Below, piece by piece: positions 42,322 to 53,431 of a stretch of DNA of 64,000 bases; position 1 is the stretch's first letter; every line of letters begins with the position of its first letter. The stretch covers positions 4,514,501 through 4,578,500 of the forward strand of contig NC_008786.1 of NCBI RefSeq assembly GCF_000015565.1. Direction: 5' to 3'. Both the position numbers and the translations under genes were made by a program. This DNA comes from Verminephrobacter eiseniae EF01-2 (GTDB lineage Bacteria; Pseudomonadota; Gammaproteobacteria; Burkholderiales; Burkholderiaceae_C). The notes under the pieces were generated by a model, which worked only from the letters and a program-made list of their open reading frames with translations, ran no database searches and had not been told where the DNA came from.

Positions 42322-44667
42322 ATGGCCTCCACCATCAGGATCAACAAGCCCATCGTCAGAGCCGGCGAGACCGCCTGGGTCACCTTTACTTTCATCAATA
42401 ACGAGTACATGCGCATCGATGGGGATCAGATTCGTGACGTGACCGTCACCGGCGGCACGCTGAGTGCCGATTCCCTCGGAGTGCATACCATCGTTTCAAA
42501 CAACATATCCTTCAAAGCCAGATTCACACCGACCCCGAACCTGGAGAAATCCGACTGCAAAATCCGCTACAACGGCTCCGGCGATATCGCCGATGGAGAG
42601 CTCACCTTCGCCGTCGACACCCTGCGGCCCACCGTTGCCAGTGCCTCGATCGCCAAAAGCGACCTGCGCCTCGGGGAAAAAACCACCATCACCATCACCT
42701 TCAGCGAACGGGTGCTGCGCGACACCTTCACGCTCGATGACCTGCAGGTGGACGCCGGCAAGGGCACTTTGAGCAACCTGCGCGTCGCCCCCTCCGACAC
42801 CACGGCCACCACCACCGCCGCCACCACCTGGCTGGTCGACCTGGAGGCCCCGGCCACCCGGCCCGCGACGGGCCTCGATGGCAACCAGATACGGATCAAC
42901 CTCGACGACATCACCGATGTCCCGGGCAACGCAGGCGCAAGCCGGGGGGTGAGCCTCGCCCGCTACAACATCGACGCGCCGCCCACGGTCGCCATCACGG
43001 GCCAGCCCGCCACCCTCAAGATCGGCGAGTCCTTCACCGTCACCTTCACCTTCGACGAGCGCGTCACCGGCTTTGGTGCCGAGGACATCCAGTACGACAC
43101 CAGCAAAGGCACGCTGGGCGCTCTGACGGCCGTCGGCACCGACGGCAAGGTCTGGAGCGCCAGCTACACGCCCCGGTCCGGCATCGAGAGCGCCGAAAAC
43201 ACCATCCGCGTGAATCTCAGCGGCGTCCGGGACGTGCGGGACAACGCCGGCGTGGGCACCGCCACCAGCGGCAACTTCAGCATCGACACCGTGCGCCCCA
43301 CGGTCAACGTGACGATCAGCGACGAGCGCCTCACCGCTGGCGAAACCGCCACCATCACCATCACCTTCAGCGAGCGCGTCACCGGCTTCACGAAAGAGGA
43401 CATCGGCCTGTCCCGGGCCAACGGCACGCTCGGCGACCTGACCCCGGTCGGCACCGACGGCAAAACCTGGACCGCCACCTTCACCCCCACGGCCAACCTG
43501 GAGCGCCCCTACCCCTCCACCAACAGCCAGCTCACCCTGAACCTGGCCAATGTCAGGGATGCCGCAGGCAACACCGTCGCCAACAACACCTACTCGCTCC
43601 GGTACACCGTAGACACCATGGTCTTTGCGCTCAGCAGCGCCACGGTGAACCGCGACCAGTTGGTGCTGGGCTACGGCGCCGAAACGGATCTCGACGGGAA
43701 CGCAGACCGCGCCCCGACCAACGAGTCCTTTACCGTGCTGGTCGATGGCACGCGCATCGACGTCAGCCGGGTGACGGTGGATGCAGCGGCCCGGACGGTC
43801 ACGCTGACCCTGGCCCGCGCCGTGGCTGCCGGCCAGCAGGTGAGCATCGCCTACCAGGACACCGACACCAGCGACGGCAAAGCGCTACAGGAGGTCAACG
43901 ACGGCGACGACGCGGCCAGCTTCGCGGCCACGCCGGTGACCAACCTCACCCCGTCCCCGGTCGCACCCGCCACACCGGAGGCGTCTGGGGCGTCTGGGGC
44001 GTCTGGGGCGTCTGGAGGGTCTGGAGGGTCTGGAGGGTCTGGAGGGTCTGGAGGGTCTGGGGCGCTGGACTCCGACTACGACAGTGTGCCCAACGCCCAG
44101 GAGGACCAGGCCCCCGGCCTGCTGCGCCCCGATGGCTCGGCCGGCCCGGATGGCGACGGCAACGGCGACGGTATCCGGGACAGCCAGCAGGTCGCCGTCA
44201 GCTCGACCCGCGACCTGACCCTGGTGGCCGGCAGCCAGGACGGCAAACTGATCCCCGGCAGCAATGCGCGCATCACCGAACTGGTGCGCAACGAAGCCCC
44301 CGCCAGCCTGCCCAAGGGCATGGAAATGCCGATCGGCCTGACGCAATTCAGGGTCGGCCTGTCCGAAGGCCGCTACACCGAGAGCTTCAGCCTGTACGTA
44401 GACCCGGCGCTCGGCGTCAACGGCTACTGGGTCAAGGACAGCGCCGGCACCTGGGTGAACCTGGCCAGCGAACCCTACGGCGGCAAAATGAGCACCGAAG
44501 GCGGGCGCACGCGGCTGGACTTTGAGATTCAGGACGGCGGCCAGTACGACGCCGACGGGCTGGCCGATGGCCACATCACCGCCCTTGGCGCCGCAGCGAA
44601 GATGCCGCTGTCCATCGTCGGGCAGGCGCCGCCCCAGGTCGAGTCGCAGGGGGGGTATTGGTTCTGA
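42322..44667 (+). CDS. Ig-repeat protein with choice-of-anchor-U-like C-terminus (paralog 4)
   Basis: A protein of 781 residues. The N-terminal Ig domain (STIRINKPIVRAGETAWVTFTF) is most like that of paralog 5. Domains 2-4 and the SWM-type domain closely match paralog 2 (for example GYGAETDLDGNADRAPTNESF). A Gly/Ala-Ser linker, DSDYDSVPNAQED and the shared C-terminal module ending QGGYWF follow. GAAAGGACAG precedes the ATG. The mix of affinities suggests gene conversion within the cluster. Confidence 0.85.
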   Translation: MASTIRINKPIVRAGETAWVTFTFINNEYMRIDGDQIRDVTVTGGTLSADSLGVHTIVSNNISFKARFTPTPNLEKSDCKIRYNGSGDIADGELTFAVDTLRPTVASASIAKSDLRLGEKTTITITFSERVLRDTFTLDDLQVDAGKGTLSNLRVAPSDTTATTTAATTWLVDLEAPATRPATGLDGNQIRINLDDITDVPGNAGASRGVSLARYNIDAPPTVAITGQPATLKIGESFTVTFTFDERVTGFGAEDIQYDTSKGTLGALTAVGTDGKVWSASYTPRSGIESAENTIRVNLSGVRDVRDNAGVGTATSGNFSIDTVRPTVNVTISDERLTAGETATITITFSERVTGFTKEDIGLSRANGTLGDLTPVGTDGKTWTATFTPTANLERPYPSTNSQLTLNLANVRDAAGNTVANNTYSLRYTVDTMVFALSSATVNRDQLVLGYGAETDLDGNADRAPTNESFTVLVDGTRIDVSRVTVDAAARTVTLTLARAVAAGQQVSIAYQDTDTSDGKALQEVNDGDDAASFAATPVTNLTPSPVAPATPEASGASGASGASGGSGGSGGSGGSGGSGALDSDYDSVPNAQEDQAPGLLRPDGSAGPDGDGNGDGIRDSQQVAVSSTRDLTLVAGSQDGKLIPGSNARITELVRNEAPASLPKGMEMPIGLTQFRVGLSEGRYTESFSLYVDPALGVNGYWVKDSAGTWVNLASEPYGGKMSTEGGRTRLDFEIQDGGQYDADGLADGHITALGAAAKMPLSIVGQAPPQVESQGGYWF
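43981..44061 (+). repeat. 9-bp coding microsatellite (GAS/GGS linker) in Ig gene 4
   Basis: GCGTCTGGG units pass into GGGTCTGGA units, encoding (Gly-Ala-Ser)n then (Gly-Gly-Ser)n at the same position as in paralog 2. Composition and copy number differ from paralog 2. Confidence 0.9.
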
Positions 44668-44668
44668 G

Positions 44669-44832
44669 TGTCGCGTCACCGGCCATCTGTCGGTCTGCGC
44701 TGGCCATCGAAGCGCAGCGCGGCGTTGCATCGCTGGCCAATACGCTCGGTATTTGTATTGATTGGCTGCGCCTTGCGCTGCGCTCCGATGGCTGCGCGCA
44801 GCAGCCTGCGACATCTGATCGGTGACGCGACA
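44669..44832. mobile_element. MITE-like hairpin element, copy K (inverted)
   Basis: A 164-bp copy in opposite orientation to copy I, starting 1 base after the TGA of Ig gene 4. The right flank CCAAGGCGCTGG matches copy J, so the site is inherited by duplication. Confidence 0.88.
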
Positions 44833-44954
44833 CCAAGGCGCTGGCACCCTGCCGTTGCCTGATTCCATGTCTGAATCGGACGCGAAGGCGCGGCGCAGAC
44901 AGCACTTTTGCGCAAGCCCTGACCTGCGACAACCCCCCCGGGCAGCAAGCGCCG

Positions 44955-45176
44955 GGGTGATGGGTTGCCGGTGCGCTATATTCTGGCGCAGTGGAATTTG
45001 TTCCACGGTTGTCAGCGGTGCAAATCGTTGTTGCACCCCGCCGGGGGAGGTAACAGGCATCGAGGCATCGCTGACACCCCTCGCCTCTTACTCGTGTCTT
45101 GCGGCCCTGGCCGCAAGACACGAACGGAACCCGACCAAACTCCTGCATCCCTCCATTCCATCGAAAGGAAAGCACC
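44955..45176 (+). promoter_or_regulatory. Conserved 5' leader of Ig-repeat gene 5
   Basis: Hairpin GTGGAA-TTTG-TTCCAC at 44991-45006 follows GCGCTATATTC. A 15-bp perfect inverted repeat at 45092-45123 (TCGTGTCTTGCGGCC, 2-base loop, GGCCGCAAGACACGA) replaces the shorter hairpin of the paralogs. AAAGGAAAG precedes the uORF. Confidence 0.65.
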
Positions 45177-45539
45177 GTGGCCATCGCCCACCCATCCCCT
45201 GATCAGCGCATCAGCGCATCAGCGCATCAGCGCATCAGCGCATCAGCGCATCAGCGCATCAGCGCATCAGCGCATCAGCGCATCAGCGCATCAGCGCATC
45301 AGCGCATCAGCGCATCAGCGCATCAGCGCATCAGCGCATCAGCGCATCAGCGCATCAGCGCATCAGCGCATCAGCGCATCAGCGCATCAGCGCATCAGCG
45401 CATCAGCGCATCAGCGCATCAGCGCATCAGCGCATCAGCGCATCAGCGCATCAGCGCATCAGCGCATCAGCGCATCAGCGCATCAGCGCATCAGCGCATC
45501 AGCGCATCAGCGCATCAGCGCATCAGCGCATCAGCGTAA
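45177..45539 (+). CDS. Octamer-repeat uORF of Ig gene 5, in-phase state
   Basis: A GTG behind AAAGGAAAG opens a frame through 41 octamers that ends exactly at the TAA following the tract, 27 bases before the main ATG. The product would be a roughly 120-residue SAHQRISA repeat. It is probably a regulatory frame: its end places a terminating ribosome near the AAAGGATAG site of the main gene. Confidence 0.55.
   Translation: MAIAHPSPDQRISASAHQRISASAHQRISASAHQRISASAHQRISASAHQRISASAHQRISASAHQRISASAHQRISASAHQRISASAHQRISASAHQRISASAHQRISASAHQRISASA
45203..45536. repeat. Octanucleotide tract (TCAGCGCA), 41 full copies plus 6 bases
   Basis: A perfect tandem array with the same unit as the tract before the giant gene, at the homologous leader position. 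Paralogs 1 and 4 keep only one degenerate unit there. Confidence 0.97.
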
Positions 45540-45566
45540 TCCTCGCCTCGTCGAAAGGATAGCACC

Positions 45567-47837
45567 ATGGCCTCCACCATCACCATCGACAAGACCATCG
45601 TCAGAGCCGGCGAGACCGCCTTGGTCACCTTTACTTTCTACAATAAGGAGGACATGCTCGTCGTTCGGGGGCAGATTCATAACGTAACCGTCACCGGCGG
45701 CACGATGAACGCCGGTTCCCTCTCAGGGATGAATCGGACTGCAACCACCAGATTCTTCACAGCCCAATTCATACCGACCCCGGGCCTGGAGAAATCCGAC
45801 GCCAAAATCCGCTACGACGGCACCGGCGATGTCGCCGATGGAGAGGTCACCTTCGCCGTCGACACCCTGCGGCCCACCGTTGCCAGTGCCTCGATCGCCA
45901 AAAGCGACCTGCGCCTCGGGGAAAAAACCACCATCACCATCACCTTCAGCGAACTGGTGACCCGCAGCAGCTTCACCATCGATGACCTGCAGATAGACGC
46001 CGGCAAGGGCACTTTGAGCAACCTGCGCGTCGCCCCCACCGACACCACGGCCACCACCACTGCCGCCACCACCTGGCTGGTCGACCTGGAGGCCCCGACC
46101 ACCCGGCCCGCGACGGGCCTCGATGGCAACCAGATACGGATCAACCTCGACGGCATCACCGATGTCCCGGGCAACGCAGGCGCGGGCCGGGGGGTGAGCG
46201 TCCCGGCCCGCTACAACATCGACGACGGTGTGCCGCCCACGGTCACCATCGCGCCGGCAACCACCATCCTGCGGGCCGGCGAGACGATGAGCGTCACCTT
46301 CACCTTCAGCGAGAAGGTCACCGGCTTTGGTACCGAGGACATCCAGTACGACACCAGCAAAGGCACGCTGGGCGCTCTGACGGCGGTCGGCACCGACGGC
46401 AAGGTCTGGAACGCCACCTACACCCCCCAGCCCGGCACCGAGAGCGCCAACAACACCATCCGCGTGAACCTCAGCGGCGTCCGGGACGCGCAGGACAACG
46501 CCGGCGTGGGCACCGGCACCAGCGGCAACTTCGGCATCGACACCGTGCGCCCCACGGTCAACGTGACGATCAGCGACGCCCGCCTGACCGCTGGCGAAAG
46601 CGCCACCATCACCTTCACCTTCAGCGAGCGCGTCACCGGCTTCGCGAAAAATGCCATCGATCTGTCCCAGGCCAACGGCACGCTCGGCGACCTGACGCCG
46701 GTCGGCACCGACGGCACAACCTGGACCGCCACCTTCACCCCCACGGCCAGACTGGCGCGCACCACCAACAACCGGCTCACCCTGAACCTGTACAACGTGC
46801 GCGATGCCGCAGGCAACGCCCCGGCGGCGAACACCTACGCGTTCAACCAGTACACCGTAGACACCATGGTCTTTGTGCTCAGCAACGCCACGGTGAATCG
46901 CGAGCAGTTGGTGCTGAGCTACAGCGACGAAACGATGCTCGACGGGAACGCGGACCGTGCCCCGACCAACGAGTCCTTTACCGTGCTGGTCGATGGCACG
47001 CGCATCGATGTCAGCCGGGTGACGGTGGATGCAGCGGCCAGGACGGTGACGCTGACCCTGGCCAGCGCCGTGACCACCGGCCAGACGGTGACCGTCGCCT
47101 ACCAGGACACCGACACCAGCGATAACAAGGCGGTACAGGAAGCCGGCACCGGCGACGACGCGACCAGTTTTGCGGCCAGGGCGGTGACCAACCTCACCCG
47201 GCCCCCGGTCGCACCCGCCACACCGGAGGCGCCGGATGCGCCGGACTCCGACCGCGACGGCCTGTCCAACAACCGGGAGGACCAGGCCCCCGGCCTGCTG
47301 CGCCCCGACGGCTCGGCCGGTATGGCTGGTGATGGCAACGGCGATGGCGTCAAAGACAGCCAGCAGGCCGCCGTCGCTTCGACCCGCGACCAGACCCTGG
47401 TGGCCGGCAGCCAGAACGGCAAATTGATCCCCGACAGCAACGCGCGCATCACCGAACTGGTGCGCAGCGATGCCCCGGCCAACCTGCCCAAGGGCATGGA
47501 GATGCCGATCGGCCTGACCTCATTCAAGGTATCGCTGGCCGAGGGCCGCAGCACCGAGAGCTTCAGCCTGTACGTAGATCAGGCGCTCGGCGCCAACGGC
47601 TACTGGCTCAAGAACGGCGCCGGCACCTGGGTGAACCTGGCCAGCGAACCGTATGGTGGCAAGGTGGCCAGCGAAGGCGGGCGCATGCGGCTGGACTTTC
47701 AGATCCAGGACGGCGGCCAGTACGATGCCGACGGACTGGTCAACGGCAGCATCAGCGCGCCCGGCGCCGTGGCGAAGATGCCGCTGTCCATCGTCGGGCA
47801 GTCGGCCCAGGTCGATTCGCATGGCTTTTGGTACTGA
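45567..47837 (+). CDS. Ig-repeat protein with choice-of-anchor-U-like C-terminus (paralog 5)
   Basis: A protein of 756 residues. It starts STITIDKTIVRAGETALVTFTF, followed by three further Ig-like domains, the SWM-type domain (SNATVNREQLVLSYSDE), a short linker without the GGS tract (DAPDSDRDGLSNNRED), and the C-terminal module ending HGFWY. The linker and C-terminus resemble paralog 1, and the N-terminus resembles paralog 4. AAAGGATAG precedes the ATG. No signal peptide is visible. Confidence 0.85.
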   Translation: MASTITIDKTIVRAGETALVTFTFYNKEDMLVVRGQIHNVTVTGGTMNAGSLSGMNRTATTRFFTAQFIPTPGLEKSDAKIRYDGTGDVADGEVTFAVDTLRPTVASASIAKSDLRLGEKTTITITFSELVTRSSFTIDDLQIDAGKGTLSNLRVAPTDTTATTTAATTWLVDLEAPTTRPATGLDGNQIRINLDGITDVPGNAGAGRGVSVPARYNIDDGVPPTVTIAPATTILRAGETMSVTFTFSEKVTGFGTEDIQYDTSKGTLGALTAVGTDGKVWNATYTPQPGTESANNTIRVNLSGVRDAQDNAGVGTGTSGNFGIDTVRPTVNVTISDARLTAGESATITFTFSERVTGFAKNAIDLSQANGTLGDLTPVGTDGTTWTATFTPTARLARTTNNRLTLNLYNVRDAAGNAPAANTYAFNQYTVDTMVFVLSNATVNREQLVLSYSDETMLDGNADRAPTNESFTVLVDGTRIDVSRVTVDAAARTVTLTLASAVTTGQTVTVAYQDTDTSDNKAVQEAGTGDDATSFAARAVTNLTRPPVAPATPEAPDAPDSDRDGLSNNREDQAPGLLRPDGSAGMAGDGNGDGVKDSQQAAVASTRDQTLVAGSQNGKLIPDSNARITELVRSDAPANLPKGMEMPIGLTSFKVSLAEGRSTESFSLYVDQALGANGYWLKNGAGTWVNLASEPYGGKVASEGGRMRLDFQIQDGGQYDADGLVNGSISAPGAVAKMPLSIVGQSAQVDSHGFWY

Positions 47838-47863
47838 CGGGCACTGATTGGCCCTGCGCACAT

Positions 47864-47896
47864 CCGCCACGCGCGCCGTGCGGCTGCGCGTGGCGG
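47864..47896 (+). terminator. Strong hairpin after Ig gene 5 (possible terminator)
   Basis: Arms CCGCCACGCGC and GCGCGTGGCGG pair perfectly around an 11-base loop, 27 bases after the stop. No T-run follows, so intrinsic termination is doubtful. Confidence 0.4.
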
Positions 47897-47955
47897 CCAG
47901 CGATCGCTCTGGCTCGGCGTCGAACGGATGCCCGGCTTGCAAGGCCAAGTCCTGG

Positions 47956-48113
47956 TGTCGCGTCACCGATCATCTGTCGGTCCGCGCTGGCCATCGAAGC
48001 GCATCGCGGCGTTGCATCGCTTGCCAATACAGCTCGGTATGGGCAAGCGATGCGCCTTGCGCTGCGCTCCGATGGCTGCGCGCAGCCTACGACATCTGAT
48101 CCGTGACGCGACA
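47956..48113. mobile_element. MITE-like hairpin element, copy L
   Basis: A 158-bp copy in the inverted orientation. The flanks CTGG and CGGG differ by one base, consistent with an old 4-bp duplication. It lies 74 bases before the vapBC start region. Confidence 0.88.
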
Positions 48114-48148
48114 CGGGAAACAGCCGCATGGCGCACCCGTTGCGATCA

Positions 48149-48172
48149 GGCATATACAATATGGCATATACA
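48149..48172. promoter_or_regulatory. Direct repeat upstream of vapB: candidate operator
   Basis: GGCATATACA occurs twice, at 48149-48158 and 48163-48172, in an AT-rich patch. The second copy overlaps an alternative upstream ATG (48161) and ends just before the GGAG site, as expected for a VapBC operator at the promoter. Confidence 0.5.
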
Positions 48173-48187
48173 TTGGAGAACCATGCC

Positions 48188-48463
48188 ATGCCTGCCCCCC
48201 TGTTGACGCCATCCAGGCCCAAAGAGGCCAAGCTGTTTCGCAACAACCGCAGCCAGGCGGTGCGGATTCCTGTGGAGTTCGAGTTGCCCGGGGATCGTGT
48301 GATGATCCACCGCGAAGGCAGCAAACTCATCGTCGAGCCAGTGACCCGGCCAACGAACATCGTCGAACTACTGGCCGAGTGGAGGAAGGAAGCACCGCTT
48401 GGGCCAGAAGATCAGTTGTTGGCCATTCCTGACATGCCCGCCCGGCCGGAGGACATATTTTGA
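48188..48463 (+). CDS. vapB: VapB-type antitoxin (SpoVT/AbrB swapped hairpin)
   Basis: A protein of 91 residues. EAKLFRNNRSQAVRIPVEFELPGDRVMIHREGSKLIVEP is the AbrB-like DNA-binding domain of VapB. The C-terminal tail (LLAEWRKEAPLGPEDQL) would thread into the toxin. GGAG lies 9 bases before the chosen ATG; an in-frame ATG at 48161 would begin inside the operator repeat. The stop overlaps the vapC TTG start. Confidence 0.88.
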   Translation: MPAPLLTPSRPKEAKLFRNNRSQAVRIPVEFELPGDRVMIHREGSKLIVEPVTRPTNIVELLAEWRKEAPLGPEDQLLAIPDMPARPEDIF

Positions 48464-48864
48464 GCGGATATCTGCTGGACACGAACATCATCAGCGATGT
48501 GATCCGCAACCCGAACGGGCCTGCGGCACGTCGCATCGAGCAAGCCGGGCCGAAGCAGATTTTCACCAGCATCATCGTCGCAGCCGAACTGCGCTATGGC
48601 TGCGCAAAGAAGGGTTCGCCCCAGCTGCTCGCCAGGGTGGAAGGCTTGCTCGAAACGGTCCCGGTGCTGCCGCTGGATATTCCGGCTGACGCCGGATATG
48701 GCGGCATTCGCGCTGAGTTGGAGGCGGCGGGACAGTCCATCGGCATGAACGATTTGCTGATCGCCGCGCACGCCTGTGCGCTCGGCCTCACGCTGGTGAC
48801 GGACAACACGCGCGAGTTCAGCCGCATCCGCAAGCTCAAGGTAGAGAACTGGCTGGAGAGATAG
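48460..48864 (+). CDS. vapC: VapC-type toxin (PIN-domain ribonuclease)
   Basis: A protein of 134 residues with the PIN acidic residues in place: YLLDTNIISD (first Asp), VAAELRYGCAKKG (Glu), MNDLLIAAHA (Asp) and LVTDNTREFSRI (Asp). It should be a Mg-dependent RNase of tRNA or rRNA. Translation begins at TTG in a TTGA overlap with vapB. No disruption is visible, so the pair appears functional. Confidence 0.92.
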   Translation: MSGYLLDTNIISDVIRNPNGPAARRIEQAGPKQIFTSIIVAAELRYGCAKKGSPQLLARVEGLLETVPVLPLDIPADAGYGGIRAELEAAGQSIGMNDLLIAAHACALGLTLVTDNTREFSRIRKLKVENWLER

Positions 48865-49081
48865 CGACCCGCTGTGTCGCAGGCGAGTTCCGATCGATCC
48901 CGACATCGCAGGGCGACCCGTGCAGGACTGCTGACACGCCACGATCGGCCGTCCCATGCGCACCGGGCGGCCAGCCCCACGACAATGATGACCGACAGCA
49001 AGATATTGCGCGGGCGCCGGGGGGCATTCATGCCCCGCATCCATGTCCCGATCTCCCGGGCCAAGACCGGCCCCTGGCCCG

Positions 49082-50347
49082 TCAAACCACGCCGGCCCGC
49101 TCCAGCATCGCGTGCAACAGCACATTGCAGCCGGCCGTGATGTGCTCGGGCTTGGCGTCTTCGATTTCGTTGTGGCTGATGCCGTCCTTGCAGGGGATGA
49201 ACACCATGCCGGCGGGCGCCAGGCGCGCCATGTACACCGCGTCATGCCCGGCGCCCGAGACGGTGGGCATGTTCGAGTAGCCGAGCTTGGCGGCGGCGCG
49301 GGCCACGGCGGCCACGCAGTCGGGGTGAAAGCGTTGGGCGGGGTAGCTGGAGACCGGTTCGATATGGATCGGCAGCCCGGTGTCGGCGCTCAGTTGCGCG
49401 GCCACGGCGCGGATGTCCTGGTCCATGCGTTCGCAGTCGGCGTCGGTGGCGTTGCGCAGGTCGATGCTGAATTTGACCTGGCCCGGGATCACGTTGCGGC
49501 TGTTCGGGTGCACCTGGACCATGCCGACGGTGCCGCGGCCATGGGGGGGATGGCGCCGGGCGCAGGCCACCACTTGTTGCATCAACTGGCTGGCCACCTG
49601 CAGCGCGTCCTTGCGCAGCGCCATCGGGGTGGGGCCGGCGTGGGCTTCCATGCCGGTGACGGTGCAGTCGTACCAGCGGATGCCGAGCACGCCGCTGACC
49701 ACGCCGATGGTGGTGTCGTTGTCTTGCAGCACCGGGCCTTGCTCGATGTGCGTCTCGAAGTACGCGCCTACCGGGTGCTCGCCCGGCTCCTGCGCGCCGA
49801 TGTAGCCGATGCGTTCGAGCTCGCCCTTGACGGTCTTGCCCTCGGTGTCGGTGGCCGCATACGCATGTTCGAGCGTGAAGGCTTTGGCGAATACGCCCGA
49901 GCCCATCATCACCGGCACGAAGCGCGAGCCTTCTTCGTTGGTCCAGAACGCCACTTCGATCGGCGCCTCGGTCGTGATGCCGTGGTCGTTGAGCGTGCGC
50001 ACCACTTCGATGCCCGCCAGCACGCCGTAGTTGCCGTCGAACTTGCCGCCCGTGGGCTGGGTGTCGATATGGCTGCCGGTCATGATCGGGGGCAGTTGGT
50101 CGTTACGGCCTGCGCGGCGCATGAAGCAGTTGCCGATTTTGTCGATGGTCACGGTCATGCCGGCTTCGCGCGCCCAGCGCGTGACCAGATCGCGCCCCTG
50201 CTTGTCCAGGTCGGTCAGGGTCAGGCGGCACACGCCGCCCTTGGGCGTGGCGCCGATCTGTGCCAGTTCCATCAGCGCGGCCCACAGGCGTTGGCCGTCG
50301 ATGCGCAGTTTGCCGATGTCGGTGGTGGTGCGGGTGTCCATGTCCAT
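49082..50347 (-). CDS. Zn-dependent amidase/hydrolase, N-carbamoyl-beta-alanine amidohydrolase-like
   Basis: An M20-family enzyme of 421 residues. Metal-site motifs are GSHIDTQPTGGKFDGNYGVLAG, FWTNEEGSRFVP and HIEQGPVL, with the substrate and dimer region in GMEAHAGPTPM and RNVIPGQVKFSIDLRN and a terminal GAGHDAVYMA. It hydrolyses N-carbamoyl-beta-alanine to beta-alanine, CO2 and NH3, the last step of the reductive pyrimidine pathway. The ATG at 50347 has GAGGAG upstream. It is the last gene of the pyrimidine operon, 58 bases after dihydropyrimidinase. N-carbamoyl-amino acid hydrolases look similar. Confidence 0.88.
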   Translation of the reverse strand: MDMDTRTTTDIGKLRIDGQRLWAALMELAQIGATPKGGVCRLTLTDLDKQGRDLVTRWAREAGMTVTIDKIGNCFMRRAGRNDQLPPIMTGSHIDTQPTGGKFDGNYGVLAGIEVVRTLNDHGITTEAPIEVAFWTNEEGSRFVPVMMGSGVFAKAFTLEHAYAATDTEGKTVKGELERIGYIGAQEPGEHPVGAYFETHIEQGPVLQDNDTTIGVVSGVLGIRWYDCTVTGMEAHAGPTPMALRKDALQVASQLMQQVVACARRHPPHGRGTVGMVQVHPNSRNVIPGQVKFSIDLRNATDADCERMDQDIRAVAAQLSADTGLPIHIEPVSSYPAQRFHPDCVAAVARAAAKLGYSNMPTVSGAGHDAVYMARLAPAGMVFIPCKDGISHNEIEDAKPEHITAGCNVLLHAMLERAGVV

Positions 50348-50405
50348 GGGGGTCTCCTCGATGTGTCGGTCGGTCATTGCGCCATTCGGTCATTGCGCCA
50401 TTCGG

Positions 50406-53355
<2,950 letters not shown>

Positions 53356-53431
53356 GGCCTGCACTCCTGTCAAAGGCTTCGGGGGTCGGGCTCGGGGTCG
53401 GGATCGGTCATCGGCGGTTTCGGCGCGGCGC

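Noticed and set aside
29711..45536. Octamer tracts or 315-bp units considered as CRISPR arrays
   Set aside because: There are no unique spacers between repeats and no cas genes. One is a simple tandem repeat, the other a coding domain repeat.
10325..48113. Many small ORFs with peptides like SVASPIICRSALAIEAHRG and MASDATPRCASMASADRQM
   Set aside because: They are translations of the hairpin element in its various frames and orientations, not proteins.
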